Source of the DNA: Brachybacterium ginsengisoli | GTDB lineage: Bacteria; Actinomycetota; Actinomycetes; Actinomycetales; Dermabacteraceae | Length of the DNA stretch: 64,000 nucleotides | Direction of reading: 5' to 3' | Assembly (NCBI RefSeq): GCF_002407065.1 | Contig: NZ_CP023564.1 | Location: 3,472,001-3,536,000 of the forward strand | In this document: one piece after another, positions 23,706 through 31,709 of the stretch | Layout of the letters: each line of letters begins with the position of its first letter | How positions within the stretch are numbered: the stretch's first letter is position 1 | Made by a program: the position numbers and the translations under genes | Notes under the pieces: generated by a model | What the model was told of the DNA's origin: nothing | Database searches by the model: none | Seen by the model: the letters and a program-made list of their open reading frames with translations, nothing else

Positions 23706-24671
23706 TCAGGAGCCCTGGGGCACGGGGTCTGCGCGCATCACCCGGAGGTCGCCCTTGCCGGAGCGCGCCTCGATCTCGAGGGTGCGCTCGGCGTCGCCCG
23801 CTCCGTCGGTCGGGGTCAGCTGCACGTCCCGGTCGCCGAGCCCGGTCGCGAGATCCACCCGCGCGGCGGTGCCGGGAGCCACGCGGATCGTGACGTCACC
23901 CAGACCCGTACGGACCGCGAGGTGACCGCTGACCGCCCGGCGCACCTCGACGTCGCCGACACCGGTGGTGACCGACGTTCGGCCGGAGATCTCCTCGAGC
24001 ACCACATCACCCGGCCCCGTCGTGACCGAGAGCAGTCCCGTCGTCGGACCGACGGCGATGTCGCCGGCACCGGTGGTCAGCCGGGTCTCCTGCTCAGCCC
24101 CGCGATGCAGGGTGATGTCGCCGGCTCCGGCGCGCACCTCCACCCGGTCGAGCACGCCGTGCACGCGGACGTCGCCCGCACCGCCATGGACCATCACCCC
24201 GGAGCCGTGCGGGACCAGGACCGTGATGTCCAGCGAGCCGGCGAGGCCTCGGACCCCGCGGGTCGCGGACCGCAGTCCGGTCGCCAGCCTGTCGGCCCAC
24301 GAGGTGCCGTCGTCGTCGCGACCGAGACCTCGCAGCATGCTGCTGACGGAGTCGCCGATCGCGTGCGCCGCATCGGAGGCGGTGTCGATGGACAGCCGGC
24401 CGGACTCGAAGCGGACACGCATCTCCCGCACCAGCTCCCGACCGTCCTGACCATGGGGAGTCAGCTCGACCCTCACCGCGGTGCCATGCTCCGCGCGCAC
24501 GACGATGTCGCCGCGCAGTCCCTGGATCGCGGCGTCGATCGGGCCGGTCGCGGAGAACTCGTGGACGACGGACCCGTCCTCGCGCTCGGAATGGGGTGAC
24601 GGCTGAGGATGGAGGGAGGGCTCGGGGTGCGGCTCGGGGTGCGGCTCGGACTGCGGGGCGTGATCGGTCAT
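23706..24671 (-). CDS. DUF4097-family beta-helix protein
   Basis: A 321-residue cytoplasmic protein. The first 30 residues are His/Pro/Glu-rich (PHPEPHPEP). From about residue 160 the GxGD(V/I) motif recurs eight times at intervals of about 19 residues (GAGDVRV, GAGDITL, GAGDIAV, GPGDVVL, GVGDVEV, GLGDVTI, GLGDRDV, GKGDLRV). These are rungs of the right-handed beta-solenoid typical of DUF4097, a putative adhesin-like family. CCAGGAG lies 6 bases before the ATG, 17 bases after the stop of the ribbon-helix-helix gene, so the two form an operon. Such pairs often sit beside stress regulators. Confidence 0.85.
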   Translation of the reverse strand: MTDHAPQSEPHPEPHPEPSLHPQPSPHSEREDGSVVHEFSATGPIDAAIQGLRGDIVVRAEHGTAVRVELTPHGQDGRELVREMRVRFESGRLSIDTASDAAHAIGDSVSSMLRGLGRDDDGTSWADRLATGLRSATRGVRGLAGSLDITVLVPHGSGVMVHGGAGDVRVHGVLDRVEVRAGAGDITLHRGAEQETRLTTGAGDIAVGPTTGLLSVTTGPGDVVLEEISGRTSVTTGVGDVEVRRAVSGHLAVRTGLGDVTIRVAPGTAARVDLATGLGDRDVQLTPTDGAGDAERTLEIEARSGKGDLRVMRADPVPQGS

Positions 24672-24688
24672 GACGTTCTCCTGGTTTC

Positions 24689-25198
24689 TCAGAGGTACCA
24701 GCCGCTGGTGCGGCCGGCTCCATGGACGGACGCGGTGGGTGCAGGGCGATCGAGGTGGGCGGTGAGGGCGCGGACGAGGTAGGTGTTCAGGCTCAGCGCC
24801 TCGTCGGCAGCGGCACGCTCGAGGCGGGACTTGAGCTGCTGCGGGGGCCGGAAGGTGACGCGCGAGGCCGGGGAGTCCGGGTCGCCCTCCGCCGCGGGTG
24901 CGGGCGGGACCGGCGGCGCCTCGGGTGCCGGCGGCGGAACCTGGGCGGAGGCGGGGGCCGGCGGGACCACACGCACCTCGAGCTCGCCGCCGAGGAGCGC
25001 CAGATCGACCCGTCCCGGGGCGAGATCGGCGGAGACCTCGGCCGCGACCTGGGTGATCGCGTCCTGCAGGGCGAGGCGCAGGGCGGGCTCGAGCGAGATC
25101 GAGAGCAGCTGGGCGGCCCGCTGGGTGGAGTCGTCGCCGACGGCCGCGCTCGCGGCGAGCTGCTCCTGGACGGAGCGGGTGAGGGTTCTCAGATCCAT
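24689..25198 (-). CDS. Ribbon-helix-helix (Arc/HicB-like) DNA-binding protein
   Basis: A 169-residue protein with three parts: an N-terminal helical domain (MDLRTLTRSVQEQL), a Pro/Ala linker (residues 80-115), and a C-terminal ribbon-helix-helix, RVTFRPPQQLKSRLERAAADE then LSLNTYLVRALTAHL. That is the reverse of the common N-terminal RHH placement. Another in-frame ATG exists at 25228 but lies inside the repeated TGACG half-sites; I favour 25198. It is transcribed with the DUF4097 gene. The half-sites in front are a plausible operator, so self-repression is likely. Confidence 0.75.
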   Translation of the reverse strand: MDLRTLTRSVQEQLAASAAVGDDSTQRAAQLLSISLEPALRLALQDAITQVAAEVSADLAPGRVDLALLGGELEVRVVPPAPASAQVPPPAPEAPPVPPAPAAEGDPDSPASRVTFRPPQQLKSRLERAAADEALSLNTYLVRALTAHLDRPAPTASVHGAGRTSGWYL

Positions 25199-25208
25199 GG
25201 CTCCATGG

Positions 25209-25249
25209 TGACGCCATAGTGACGTCACGTCAAGGCCTGGCTGGCGTCA
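25209..25249. promoter_or_regulatory. Cluster of TGACG half-sites, putative RHH operator
   Basis: TGACG occurs at 25209 and 25220, its complement CGTCA at 25223, 25228 and 25245; the centre is the perfect palindrome GTGACGTCAC (25219-25228). The cluster fills the space between the ribbon-helix-helix gene and the divergent decarboxylase gene, so one factor could control both. Confidence 0.5.
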
Positions 25250-25307
25250 GAGTGGTTCCGTGGCGTCGGAGGCGTTCCGCTCCCCCGCCGTCCCGGCGCG
25301 TGGCACC

Positions 25308-26804
25308 ATGCTCTCCGTGATGCAGACGCCCGCGCCCCGTGACCCTCATTCCGTCGACCCCGCCCGAGACGCCGGGAACGCAGGAGACGCCGAGCGCACC
25401 GCCTTCTCCGAGGCGTCCGATGCGCTGCAGCGCCACCGCGACCCCTCCCCCGTGTGGGGCGACGAGCGCGAGGCGGTGAGCCTCGCCCTGGAGTGGGCGG
25501 CGGCGCATGCCACCGTCGCCACCGACCCGAAGACCACCGCCCGCAGCGCCTCCGCCCTGCACGAGGCCGTGGGCGCGACCATCACCGGCGACGGCATCGG
25601 CGCCGCCCGGGCGATGGAGCTGTTCGACGAGGTGCTGCTGCCGGCGACGCGCTCCTCCGAGGACCCGATGAACCTCGCCTACATCCCCGCCGCGCCCACC
25701 CGGGCCGCGGTCGCCTTCGACACCGTCGTCTCCGCGGCGAACGTGTTCGGCGGGATCTGGGAGAACGGCGCGGGGGCGATCTTCGCCGAGAACCAGGTGC
25801 TGCGCTGGCTGAGCGATCTGCTGGGCTGGCCCGAGGACTCCGCCGGGGTGTTCGTCTCCGGCGGCACCACCGGCAACCTCTCGGCGCTCGCCACCGCCCG
25901 CGACCACGCCCTGCGCACCCGCGGCCGACGCCCCGAGGGCGGCTGGGCCCTGGCCTGCGCGTCGACCGCGCACTCCTCGATCTCCTCGGCCGCGCGCCTG
26001 CTGGACATGGACGTCGTCACCGTCGCGGTGGACGACCGCGGCCATCTCACCGGCCCTGCCCTCGAGCAGGCCCTCGAGGCCGACCCCCGGATCTGCGCGG
26101 TCGTCGCCTCGGGAGGCACCACCAACGCCGGGATCGTCGACGACCTCGGGCCCGTCGTCGAGGCGGCGCACCGGCACGGCGCCTGGGTCCACGTCGACGG
26201 CGCCTATGGCGGTGCGGCCCTCGCCGCCCCGAGCGCCCGCGGCCGCTTCGACGGCATCGAGCAGGCGGACTCGTTCATCGTCGATCCGCACAAGTGGCTG
26301 TTCGCCCCGTACGACTGCTGCGCCCTGATCTACCGGGACGCGCGCCCGGCCGCTGCCGCGCACTCCCAGCACGCCGCCTACCTCGACTCGATCGACCGCG
26401 GGGAGTCCAACCCGGCCGACCTCGCCGCGCATCTCTCGCGCCGCACCCGGGGCCTGCCCCTGTGGTACTCGCTGGCCACCCACGGGACCGACGCCTATGC
26501 GCAGGCCGTGGAGCGCTGCCTGGACTCGGCCCGCACCGTCGCCCGCGCGATCCAGGAGTCGGAGCACCTCGAGCTGCTGCTCGAGCCCGAGCTGTCCGTG
26601 GTGGTGTTCCGCCGTCCGGGCTGGACCCCCGCCGCCTATCGCCGCTGGTCGCAGCGCCTCGCCGCGGAGGGGACGATCCTCTGCGTGCCCACGGCCTTCC
26701 AGGGCGAGGTCGCGCTGCGTCTCGCCTTCGTGAACCCCTCCACGGATCCGCAGGCCGTGATCGAGGTGCTGCGCTCCACGATGCTCGAGGCCGACGGGGC
26801 CTGA
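25308..26804 (+). CDS. PLP-dependent group II decarboxylase
   Basis: A 498-residue fold-type I PLP enzyme of the glutamate/aromatic-amino-acid decarboxylase group. The PLP lysine is K329 in DPHKWLFAPYDC; HVDGAYGG carries the Asp that holds the pyridine nitrogen; SGGTTGNL and the TAHSS segment form the phosphate and stacking sites. The ATG at 25308 gives the longest likely protein; an ATG four codons later is equally possible because neither has a ribosome site. The substrate may be an aromatic or acidic amino acid. The promoter region is shared with the divergent ribbon-helix-helix gene. Confidence 0.85.
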   Translation: MLSVMQTPAPRDPHSVDPARDAGNAGDAERTAFSEASDALQRHRDPSPVWGDEREAVSLALEWAAAHATVATDPKTTARSASALHEAVGATITGDGIGAARAMELFDEVLLPATRSSEDPMNLAYIPAAPTRAAVAFDTVVSAANVFGGIWENGAGAIFAENQVLRWLSDLLGWPEDSAGVFVSGGTTGNLSALATARDHALRTRGRRPEGGWALACASTAHSSISSAARLLDMDVVTVAVDDRGHLTGPALEQALEADPRICAVVASGGTTNAGIVDDLGPVVEAAHRHGAWVHVDGAYGGAALAAPSARGRFDGIEQADSFIVDPHKWLFAPYDCCALIYRDARPAAAAHSQHAAYLDSIDRGESNPADLAAHLSRRTRGLPLWYSLATHGTDAYAQAVERCLDSARTVARAIQESEHLELLLEPELSVVVFRRPGWTPAAYRRWSQRLAAEGTILCVPTAFQGEVALRLAFVNPSTDPQAVIEVLRSTMLEADGA

Positions 26805-26816
26805 GAGCCGCGCCGG

Positions 26817-28580
26817 TCAGGCGCCCTGACCGAGCGCTCCCAGCAGCTCGTCCATGCGGTCCACGTCCTCCTCGCGGCCGAGGTCGACCCACCCCTCGCG
26901 CGCGGCCCGTGCCGCGGCGAGCGCAGGCTCGGTCATCCCGCGCTCGGCCAGGAGATGGGCCCGGCGATCCTCGAGGTAGACCCTCCAGTACCGGGCGCGA
27001 TCCTCGTGGCCGGGTGGGTGCTCGTCGACCGCCTCCAGCGCCTCGCGGTGCCGGGGCTCGAAGACGTCCTCGGCCCCCGGCTCGCCCCGGGAGATCGCCG
27101 CGCCGACGGCGAGGAACCGGCCGACGAGGGCGTCGACCCGGTGATCCCAGAGCAGCTCCGCCGGCAGCACCGACCGCCCCCAGCCGGGCCGGGTGCGGCG
27201 CTGGATGGCCCGCACCGCGACCTCCACGGCGTCGGTCCGGCCGAGGTCCAGTGCCCGGCGCATCGCGAGCGCGTTGGCCTGCAGCTCCGTGCGGATCAGG
27301 CCGCCCTGCGCGGAGACCGGAGTCGCGAGGTCGTCGGCGAGCCAGCGGGCCTGCTCGGCCATCGCCCGCAGCTCGCGCAGGGACGCGGCGTGATCACCGG
27401 TGCGCTCGTGGAGGCTCGCGGCGAGCCGGGCGATCTCCAGCAGCGCGGGGTGATCACGGCCCTCCCGGGCGATGCGTCGGGCCTGCTCGAGCGGCACCCA
27501 GGCGGCGTCGTACCGCTCGGCCTGGACCCGCTGCGCCGCCACGGCCGTCAACGGGGCGGTGCGCAGCGCGTCCCGGCCGAGCGTGCGCTGCAGCGAGGCC
27601 AGACGGCCCGCGGTGAAGGTGGATTCAGGCACGGCCCCCACGGCCATCAGCGCCTGCAGCAGCGAGGTGATCAGCCCGATCCGCAGCGGCGGGTCCTCGA
27701 CGCCGGGCATCAGCTCGAGGGCTTCGAGGGCGTGGTGCACGGCGTGGAGGGGGCGCTCCGGACCGAGCGTGCGGGCCAGCAGCGCATGCGCGGACGTGCC
27801 GAGCCGGGAGGGGTCCGACTCCGGGACGGCGGCGTCCCGCTCGGAGAGCAGATCGAGGGTGTCGAGCGCCGCCGTGGTCGCCGCGGAGAACTGTCCCGCC
27901 CCCTCGAGGGCCTGGGCGAGACGCAGTCGCAGCTCCGGCTCCGGGTCGACCAGCAGACGATCGCGGACGACCGGCAGCGCGGCGAGCGCGGCGCGCAGCC
28001 GGGCGGCGTCCCCGCGCGGATCGGGCGGGACCCCTCGCAGACCTGCGGCGGCCGATCGCTCGAGGGCGCGGACCACCAGGAGCATCTCCGTCGAGGCGGG
28101 GAGGGCCTCGCCCCGTCGGCGGCCGTGCGCGACCGGCGTCTCCTCGGCAGCGGTGCGGGCCCGAGCCGTGGCCAGGCGCTCGAAGGGCCCCTGCTCGAGC
28201 AGGACGGCGAGGACCGCCGTCGCCTGCTCCCCGGATCCGCTGCGCCGGAGCAGGGTGGTCAGGTCCACCGCGTCCCGTGCCATGTCGTCGTCGGTCCCGG
28301 CGATGGTCGCCCCGTGCAGGGCGGCGCGCAGCAGGGCGAACCGGTCCTCGGGCGGGGCGGGGCGGTCGCGGAACTCCTCGGCGAGCGCCCGTGCCTCCCG
28401 CGGGCGTTCGGCATGGAGGAGATCGTTGACCCGCCCGGCGGCCTCGCGTGTGCTCCGCGGGCTCGGCAGCGGGAGCTCCGCCGGTCGCAGCGCCGCCCGG
28501 AGTCGATCGAGGCTCGGCAGCTCGTCCCCCTCCGGCACACCGGCGGGGACCGGGAGCGAGGTGGTGCCGAAGGTCATCAC
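26817..28580 (-). CDS. Large helical-repeat (TPR-like) cytoplasmic protein
   Basis: A 587-residue soluble protein, almost entirely alpha-helical, with repeated Ala/Leu/Arg-rich helix pairs such as ELRLRLAQALEGAGQFSAATTAALDTL (split here), ALLEIARLAASLHERTGDHA and ARWLADDL. The spacing is TPR-like without canonical TPR consensus. No catalytic motif is seen. The start is the GTG at 28580, six bases after a TAGGTT box; an ATG follows as codon 2. It is convergent with the decarboxylase gene and divergent from the ferritin-like pair. It may be a scaffold or a regulator; function unknown. Confidence 0.6.
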   Translation of the reverse strand: MMTFGTTSLPVPAGVPEGDELPSLDRLRAALRPAELPLPSPRSTREAAGRVNDLLHAERPREARALAEEFRDRPAPPEDRFALLRAALHGATIAGTDDDMARDAVDLTTLLRRSGSGEQATAVLAVLLEQGPFERLATARARTAAEETPVAHGRRRGEALPASTEMLLVVRALERSAAAGLRGVPPDPRGDAARLRAALAALPVVRDRLLVDPEPELRLRLAQALEGAGQFSAATTAALDTLDLLSERDAAVPESDPSRLGTSAHALLARTLGPERPLHAVHHALEALELMPGVEDPPLRIGLITSLLQALMAVGAVPESTFTAGRLASLQRTLGRDALRTAPLTAVAAQRVQAERYDAAWVPLEQARRIAREGRDHPALLEIARLAASLHERTGDHAASLRELRAMAEQARWLADDLATPVSAQGGLIRTELQANALAMRRALDLGRTDAVEVAVRAIQRRTRPGWGRSVLPAELLWDHRVDALVGRFLAVGAAISRGEPGAEDVFEPRHREALEAVDEHPPGHEDRARYWRVYLEDRRAHLLAERGMTEPALAAARAAREGWVDLGREEDVDRMDELLGALGQGA

Positions 28581-28586
28581 GATCCG

Positions 28587-28592
28587 AACCTA
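28587..28592 (-). promoter_or_regulatory. -10 box for leaderless helical-repeat gene
   Basis: TAGGTT on the minus strand, 6 bases before the GTG at 28580. Confidence 0.45.
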
Positions 28593-28632
28593 CCAAGCGG
28601 CGACTCCCGGCGAGCTGACAGCTCCGCTTCCA

Positions 28633-28638
28633 TACAAT
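28633..28638 (+). promoter_or_regulatory. -10 box upstream of the ferritin-like pair
   Basis: TACAAT, the best -10 match in the gap, 46 bases before the ATG at 28684; the message would carry a leader of about 40 bases. Confidence 0.4.
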
Positions 28639-28683
28639 GGCCACAGCACGCAGGAAGCACACGCGCCGGAGAATGCGCAGAAG

Positions 28684-29628
28684 ATGAGGTGGATGGTGTC
28701 GGTCGACCTGACCGCGGACGCCGAGACGACCGGAACGGCGACGAGCACGCCTGATCCCCATGCCACGATCCCCGTCGACGGCCCCTTCGCCGGCCATCTC
28801 CACTTCGACGCGAGCGTCACCCCGACGCTCCGCACCGAGGTCGACGTCGACGCCTATGTGCGCCGTGGAACGGGCCGCCTGCCGGTCGAGCTCGCGCTGC
28901 TCGAGGCCGAGGAGCCGCTGGGGGCGGAGCTCCGCCGGGCGCTCGGCGTGCTGCAGCGGCTCGAGGCCTCCGCTCTCGCGGAGTCCCGGGCGATGCTCGC
29001 CACCGCGACCGGGAACGAAGCCCGGATCACCGCGTTCCTGGCGACCTGGATGGTGGATCGCCACTGGCAGTCCCGCGCCCTGCGCGATCTGCTCACCGGC
29101 GACCACGCCACCGACCGACCGCTCCCCCAGCGTCGCCCCGGCACCGCGCACATCCTGCGCCGCCTGCACGTCGACCGGCTCCAGCCGCTGCTCAGCCCGC
29201 TGTGGACGGGCCTGGCCGGGGAGGCGACGGCGGCCGGTCATATGGCCCGCCTCGCGATCCAGGAGACCTCGCTGCAGGCCTCCCTCCGCGCCGCCACGCG
29301 GCGGCTGGGCGGAGAGGCCCGTCGCGTCACCGAGGTGGTCGCCCACCGTCACCAGGCGGCGGTGGACTTCTTCACCGCCGAGGCGATCGCGCGCCTGACC
29401 CGCTCCCCCCGCGAAGCGGTCACGGCGCGGGTGATGCTCTCGCTGTCCTCCCCGCTCGACGGCGGCGGGGTGCCCGACCCCGACCTGCGGGAGGCGCTGG
29501 CGACACTCGGCGCCACCGCGACGGATCGCGCTGCCCTTCGTCGCGCCCGGTACGAGATCACGCGGCTGCTGCCCGGCCCTGATCTCCCGGACGCCCACCT
29601 CCTCTCGCTGCCCCGGAACGGTGTGTGA
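28684..29628 (+). CDS. All-helical protein, apparent metal-free paralog of the next gene
   Basis: A 314-residue helical protein. Its central helices align by eye with the downstream ferritin-like protein: DRHWQSRALRDLLT here against EEFWHGEALSMVLA there, and EVVAHRHQAAVDFF against AQQETRHVAFYTT. At each point the metal-binding Glu/His set of the neighbour is replaced (EE..H by DR..Q; E..H partly lost). I therefore infer a degenerate ferritin-like paralog, not able to hold a di-iron site. Its stop is one base before the ATG of the next gene, so both proteins are made together and may form a heteromer. An ATG three codons later is an alternative start. The homology needs a structural check. Confidence 0.55.
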   Translation: MRWMVSVDLTADAETTGTATSTPDPHATIPVDGPFAGHLHFDASVTPTLRTEVDVDAYVRRGTGRLPVELALLEAEEPLGAELRRALGVLQRLEASALAESRAMLATATGNEARITAFLATWMVDRHWQSRALRDLLTGDHATDRPLPQRRPGTAHILRRLHVDRLQPLLSPLWTGLAGEATAAGHMARLAIQETSLQASLRAATRRLGGEARRVTEVVAHRHQAAVDFFTAEAIARLTRSPREAVTARVMLSLSSPLDGGGVPDPDLREALATLGATATDRAALRRARYEITRLLPGPDLPDAHLLSLPRNGV

Positions 29629-29629
29629 C

Positions 29630-30418
29630 ATGGCCTTCGACCTCGACCGCTTCGCGGAGAGCTCGGTCCCCGTCAAGTACGAGGACCTCGACTTCTCCGT
29701 CTTCGAGACCCAGCCGCTGGACGCCCAGACCCTGCGCTCGCTGCGCTACATGTGCGACGTCGAGTTCCACACCTCCTGCTTCCTGCGCGACCTGCTGGTC
29801 ACACCCTCGCACCGGGAGGAGGAGGCGGGCGGCTTCATGACCATGTGGAACCGCGAGGAGTTCTGGCACGGCGAGGCGCTGTCGATGGTGCTCGCTCGCC
29901 ACGGGATCGTCGTGGACTACGACGAGATCAAGGCCAAGCGCGTCAAGCTCGGCTGGACCGGGGCGCTCGGCCCGCTCAAGCAGTCCGTGCTCTCGAACCT
30001 CGCCGGCACCGACTTCGTCGCCGTGCACATGGTGTGGGGCGCGGCCAACGAGCTCTCAGCGGTGGCCGCGTACCGTCGGCTGTCGGCGCTGACCGACCAC
30101 CCGGTCCTGTCCCCGCTGCTGCAGCGCATCGCCCAGCAGGAGACCCGTCACGTCGCCTTCTACACCACCCAGGGGCGCGAGCGGCTGGCGGCCTCCGAGG
30201 CCGCGCAGAAGGTGGTGCGCCTGGTGATGTCCCGGGTCTGGAAGCCCGTGGGCAGCGGGATGATGGACGACTCCGAGGTCGTGCACGTCATGAACCACCT
30301 CTTCGGCGGTCGGTCCGATGAGCTGGACAAGCTCGACTCGCGGATCCAGAAGCTCCCCGGGCTGGACGGCCTGACCATCTTCCGCAACGCCTTCGCCCGC
30401 CTCGGGATCCCCGCCTGA
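29630..30418 (+). CDS. Ferritin-like di-iron protein (acyl-ACP-desaturase type)
   Basis: A 262-residue four-helix protein. Two di-iron ligand motifs are visible: REEFWHGEAL (EExxH, residues about 75-84) and QQETRHVAFY (ExxH, about 167-176), plus an aromatic, Trp/Phe-rich core. This is the pattern of the ferritin-like superfamily near the bacterial acyl-ACP desaturases. The start is ATG at 29630, two bases after the stop of the paralog. The likely role is oxidation of a lipid or other substrate with O2 and iron, or iron-dependent redox defence. Length is shorter than true desaturases (about 330). Confidence 0.7.
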   Translation: MAFDLDRFAESSVPVKYEDLDFSVFETQPLDAQTLRSLRYMCDVEFHTSCFLRDLLVTPSHREEEAGGFMTMWNREEFWHGEALSMVLARHGIVVDYDEIKAKRVKLGWTGALGPLKQSVLSNLAGTDFVAVHMVWGAANELSAVAAYRRLSALTDHPVLSPLLQRIAQQETRHVAFYTTQGRERLAASEAAQKVVRLVMSRVWKPVGSGMMDDSEVVHVMNHLFGGRSDELDKLDSRIQKLPGLDGLTIFRNAFARLGIPA

Positions 30419-30425
30419 GACTCCT

Positions 30426-30452
30426 CTCATCATCGGCTCATGACGACTTCAT
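30426..30452 (+). promoter_or_regulatory. Triple direct repeat, putative OmpR-type operator
   Basis: CTCAT (30426), CTCAT (30437) and TTCAT (30448), each exactly 11 bases apart. A nearly matching triple lies before the secreted acidic protein gene (34435-34461). OmpR/PhoB-class regulators bind direct repeats with this period. It overlaps the inverted repeat GGCTCATGA/TCATGAGCC (30435-30457). It sits 78 bases before the P-loop NTPase start. Confidence 0.5.
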
Positions 30453-30530
30453 GAGCCGCCGGTTCACTGCTCCTCGTACGGCACGGACACCCCGTCCTCG
30501 CCACGGAACGACGCTCACGAGGAGCCCCCG

Positions 30531-31709
30531 ATGACGATCCTGAACCACAAGACCTCCCCCCGCACCGCTTCGGCCCCCGCTGCGCAGCCCTCGTCCGGGA
30601 TCGAACCGGCTCCCGAGAGCGTGCGCAGCCGCGTCGAGCGCGCCAAGCACGCCTTCTCCACCCGGAACGTCGGAGCCTTCCTGCGCCGCGCCGGCAGCGT
30701 CGAGCTCATCACCGGCGACCACGCACCCCAGGCGGGTGAGGTGGTGCTGGCCCGGGTGACCTCGCTCGGCCACCACAGGCGGCTCGAGAGCCCCGTCTCC
30801 CGGCGCCAGGCCCTGTTCGTGGGCGACGAGATCGTGGTCGCCTACGGCAGCCGCTACGCCGCGGACCAGTTCCTGGCCACCGTCCCCGAGGATCTGGGCC
30901 CCGCGCACCTCGCGGCCGCCGGCGGCCTCGCCTCGCGGGTCCTCGAGCGTCACGACAAGGTCTCCGACGCGACGCGGATCGAGCCCGTCGGCGTGCTCCG
31001 CGATGAGCACGGGCCGATCACCCTGGCCCGGGCCGCCGCCCACCCGGTGGTCCGCGGCATCGCCCGACGCACGGAGCGACCCGCCCATCAGGTGCCGGTG
31101 ATCGCGGTGCTGGGGACCTCGATGAACTCCGGCAAGTCCACCGTGCTCGCCGAGCTGGCCCACGGCCTCGCCGCCGCCGGGCTGCAGGTCGCCGCCGGCA
31201 AGGCGACCGGCACCGGCGCGGGCAACGACTACAACCTCTTCCTCGACGCGGGCGCCCACCGGGTCCTGGACTTCACCGACTTCGGCTACTCCTCCACCTT
31301 CCAGGTGGAGTTCGACGAGGTGCGCGACCTGTTCCTCTCGATGGCCGACGAGCTCGCCGGCGGCGGCGCCACCCGTCCCGACGTGGTGCTGATCGAGATC
31401 GCCGACGGCGTCTACCAGGGCGAGACCACCCGCCTGCTCGCCGATGAGGAGTTCGGCCGTGTGGTGGACCGCGTCCTCTTCGCCGCCGGCGACGCGCTCG
31501 GCGCCGTCGGAGGGGTCGGGGCCCTCGGCGACCTGGGCCGTCGCCCCTGGGCGGTCTCCGGCGTGGTCACCAGCTCGCCGCTGGCCACCGCGGAGGCCCG
31601 TCACGCCCTGGACGTGCCGGTCATCCCCACCTTCGATCTGGGGACCGCCGAGGTCGCCCGGGGCCTGGTCGCCGATCTGGTCGAGGGGACGAGCGCCGAT
31701 GCGGCGTGA
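30531..31709 (+). CDS. P-loop NTPase partner of the pseudo-ABC protein
   Basis: A 392-residue soluble protein. Residues 1-175 are an N-terminal domain with a beta-rich core (ELITGDHAPQAGEVVLARV). From about 188 a SIMIBI-like P-loop domain begins: VIAVLGTSMNSGKST (Walker A, 195-204), TGTGAGNDYNLFLDAGA as a probable switch, and PDVVLIEIADGVYQGET as a Walker B-like strand. The shape resembles MobB/DUF1611-type NTPases; I cannot name the family with confidence. GAGGAG lies 8 bases before the ATG. The last 11 bases overlap the degenerate ABC exporter gene. The partner's ATP site is dead, so this enzyme may supply the energy or a regulatory signal; that is inference. Confidence 0.7.
   Translation: MTILNHKTSPRTASAPAAQPSSGIEPAPESVRSRVERAKHAFSTRNVGAFLRRAGSVELITGDHAPQAGEVVLARVTSLGHHRRLESPVSRRQALFVGDEIVVAYGSRYAADQFLATVPEDLGPAHLAAAGGLASRVLERHDKVSDATRIEPVGVLRDEHGPITLARAAAHPVVRGIARRTERPAHQVPVIAVLGTSMNSGKSTVLAELAHGLAAAGLQVAAGKATGTGAGNDYNLFLDAGAHRVLDFTDFGYSSTFQVEFDEVRDLFLSMADELAGGGATRPDVVLIEIADGVYQGETTRLLADEEFGRVVDRVLFAAGDALGAVGGVGALGDLGRRPWAVSGVVTSSPLATAEARHALDVPVIPTFDLGTAEVARGLVADLVEGTSADAA

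Noticed and set aside
23740..24200. CRISPR-like regular spacing in the DUF4097 gene
   Set aside because: The periodicity is the GxGD(V/I) protein repeat of a beta-solenoid; DNA copies are not identical and there are no cas genes.
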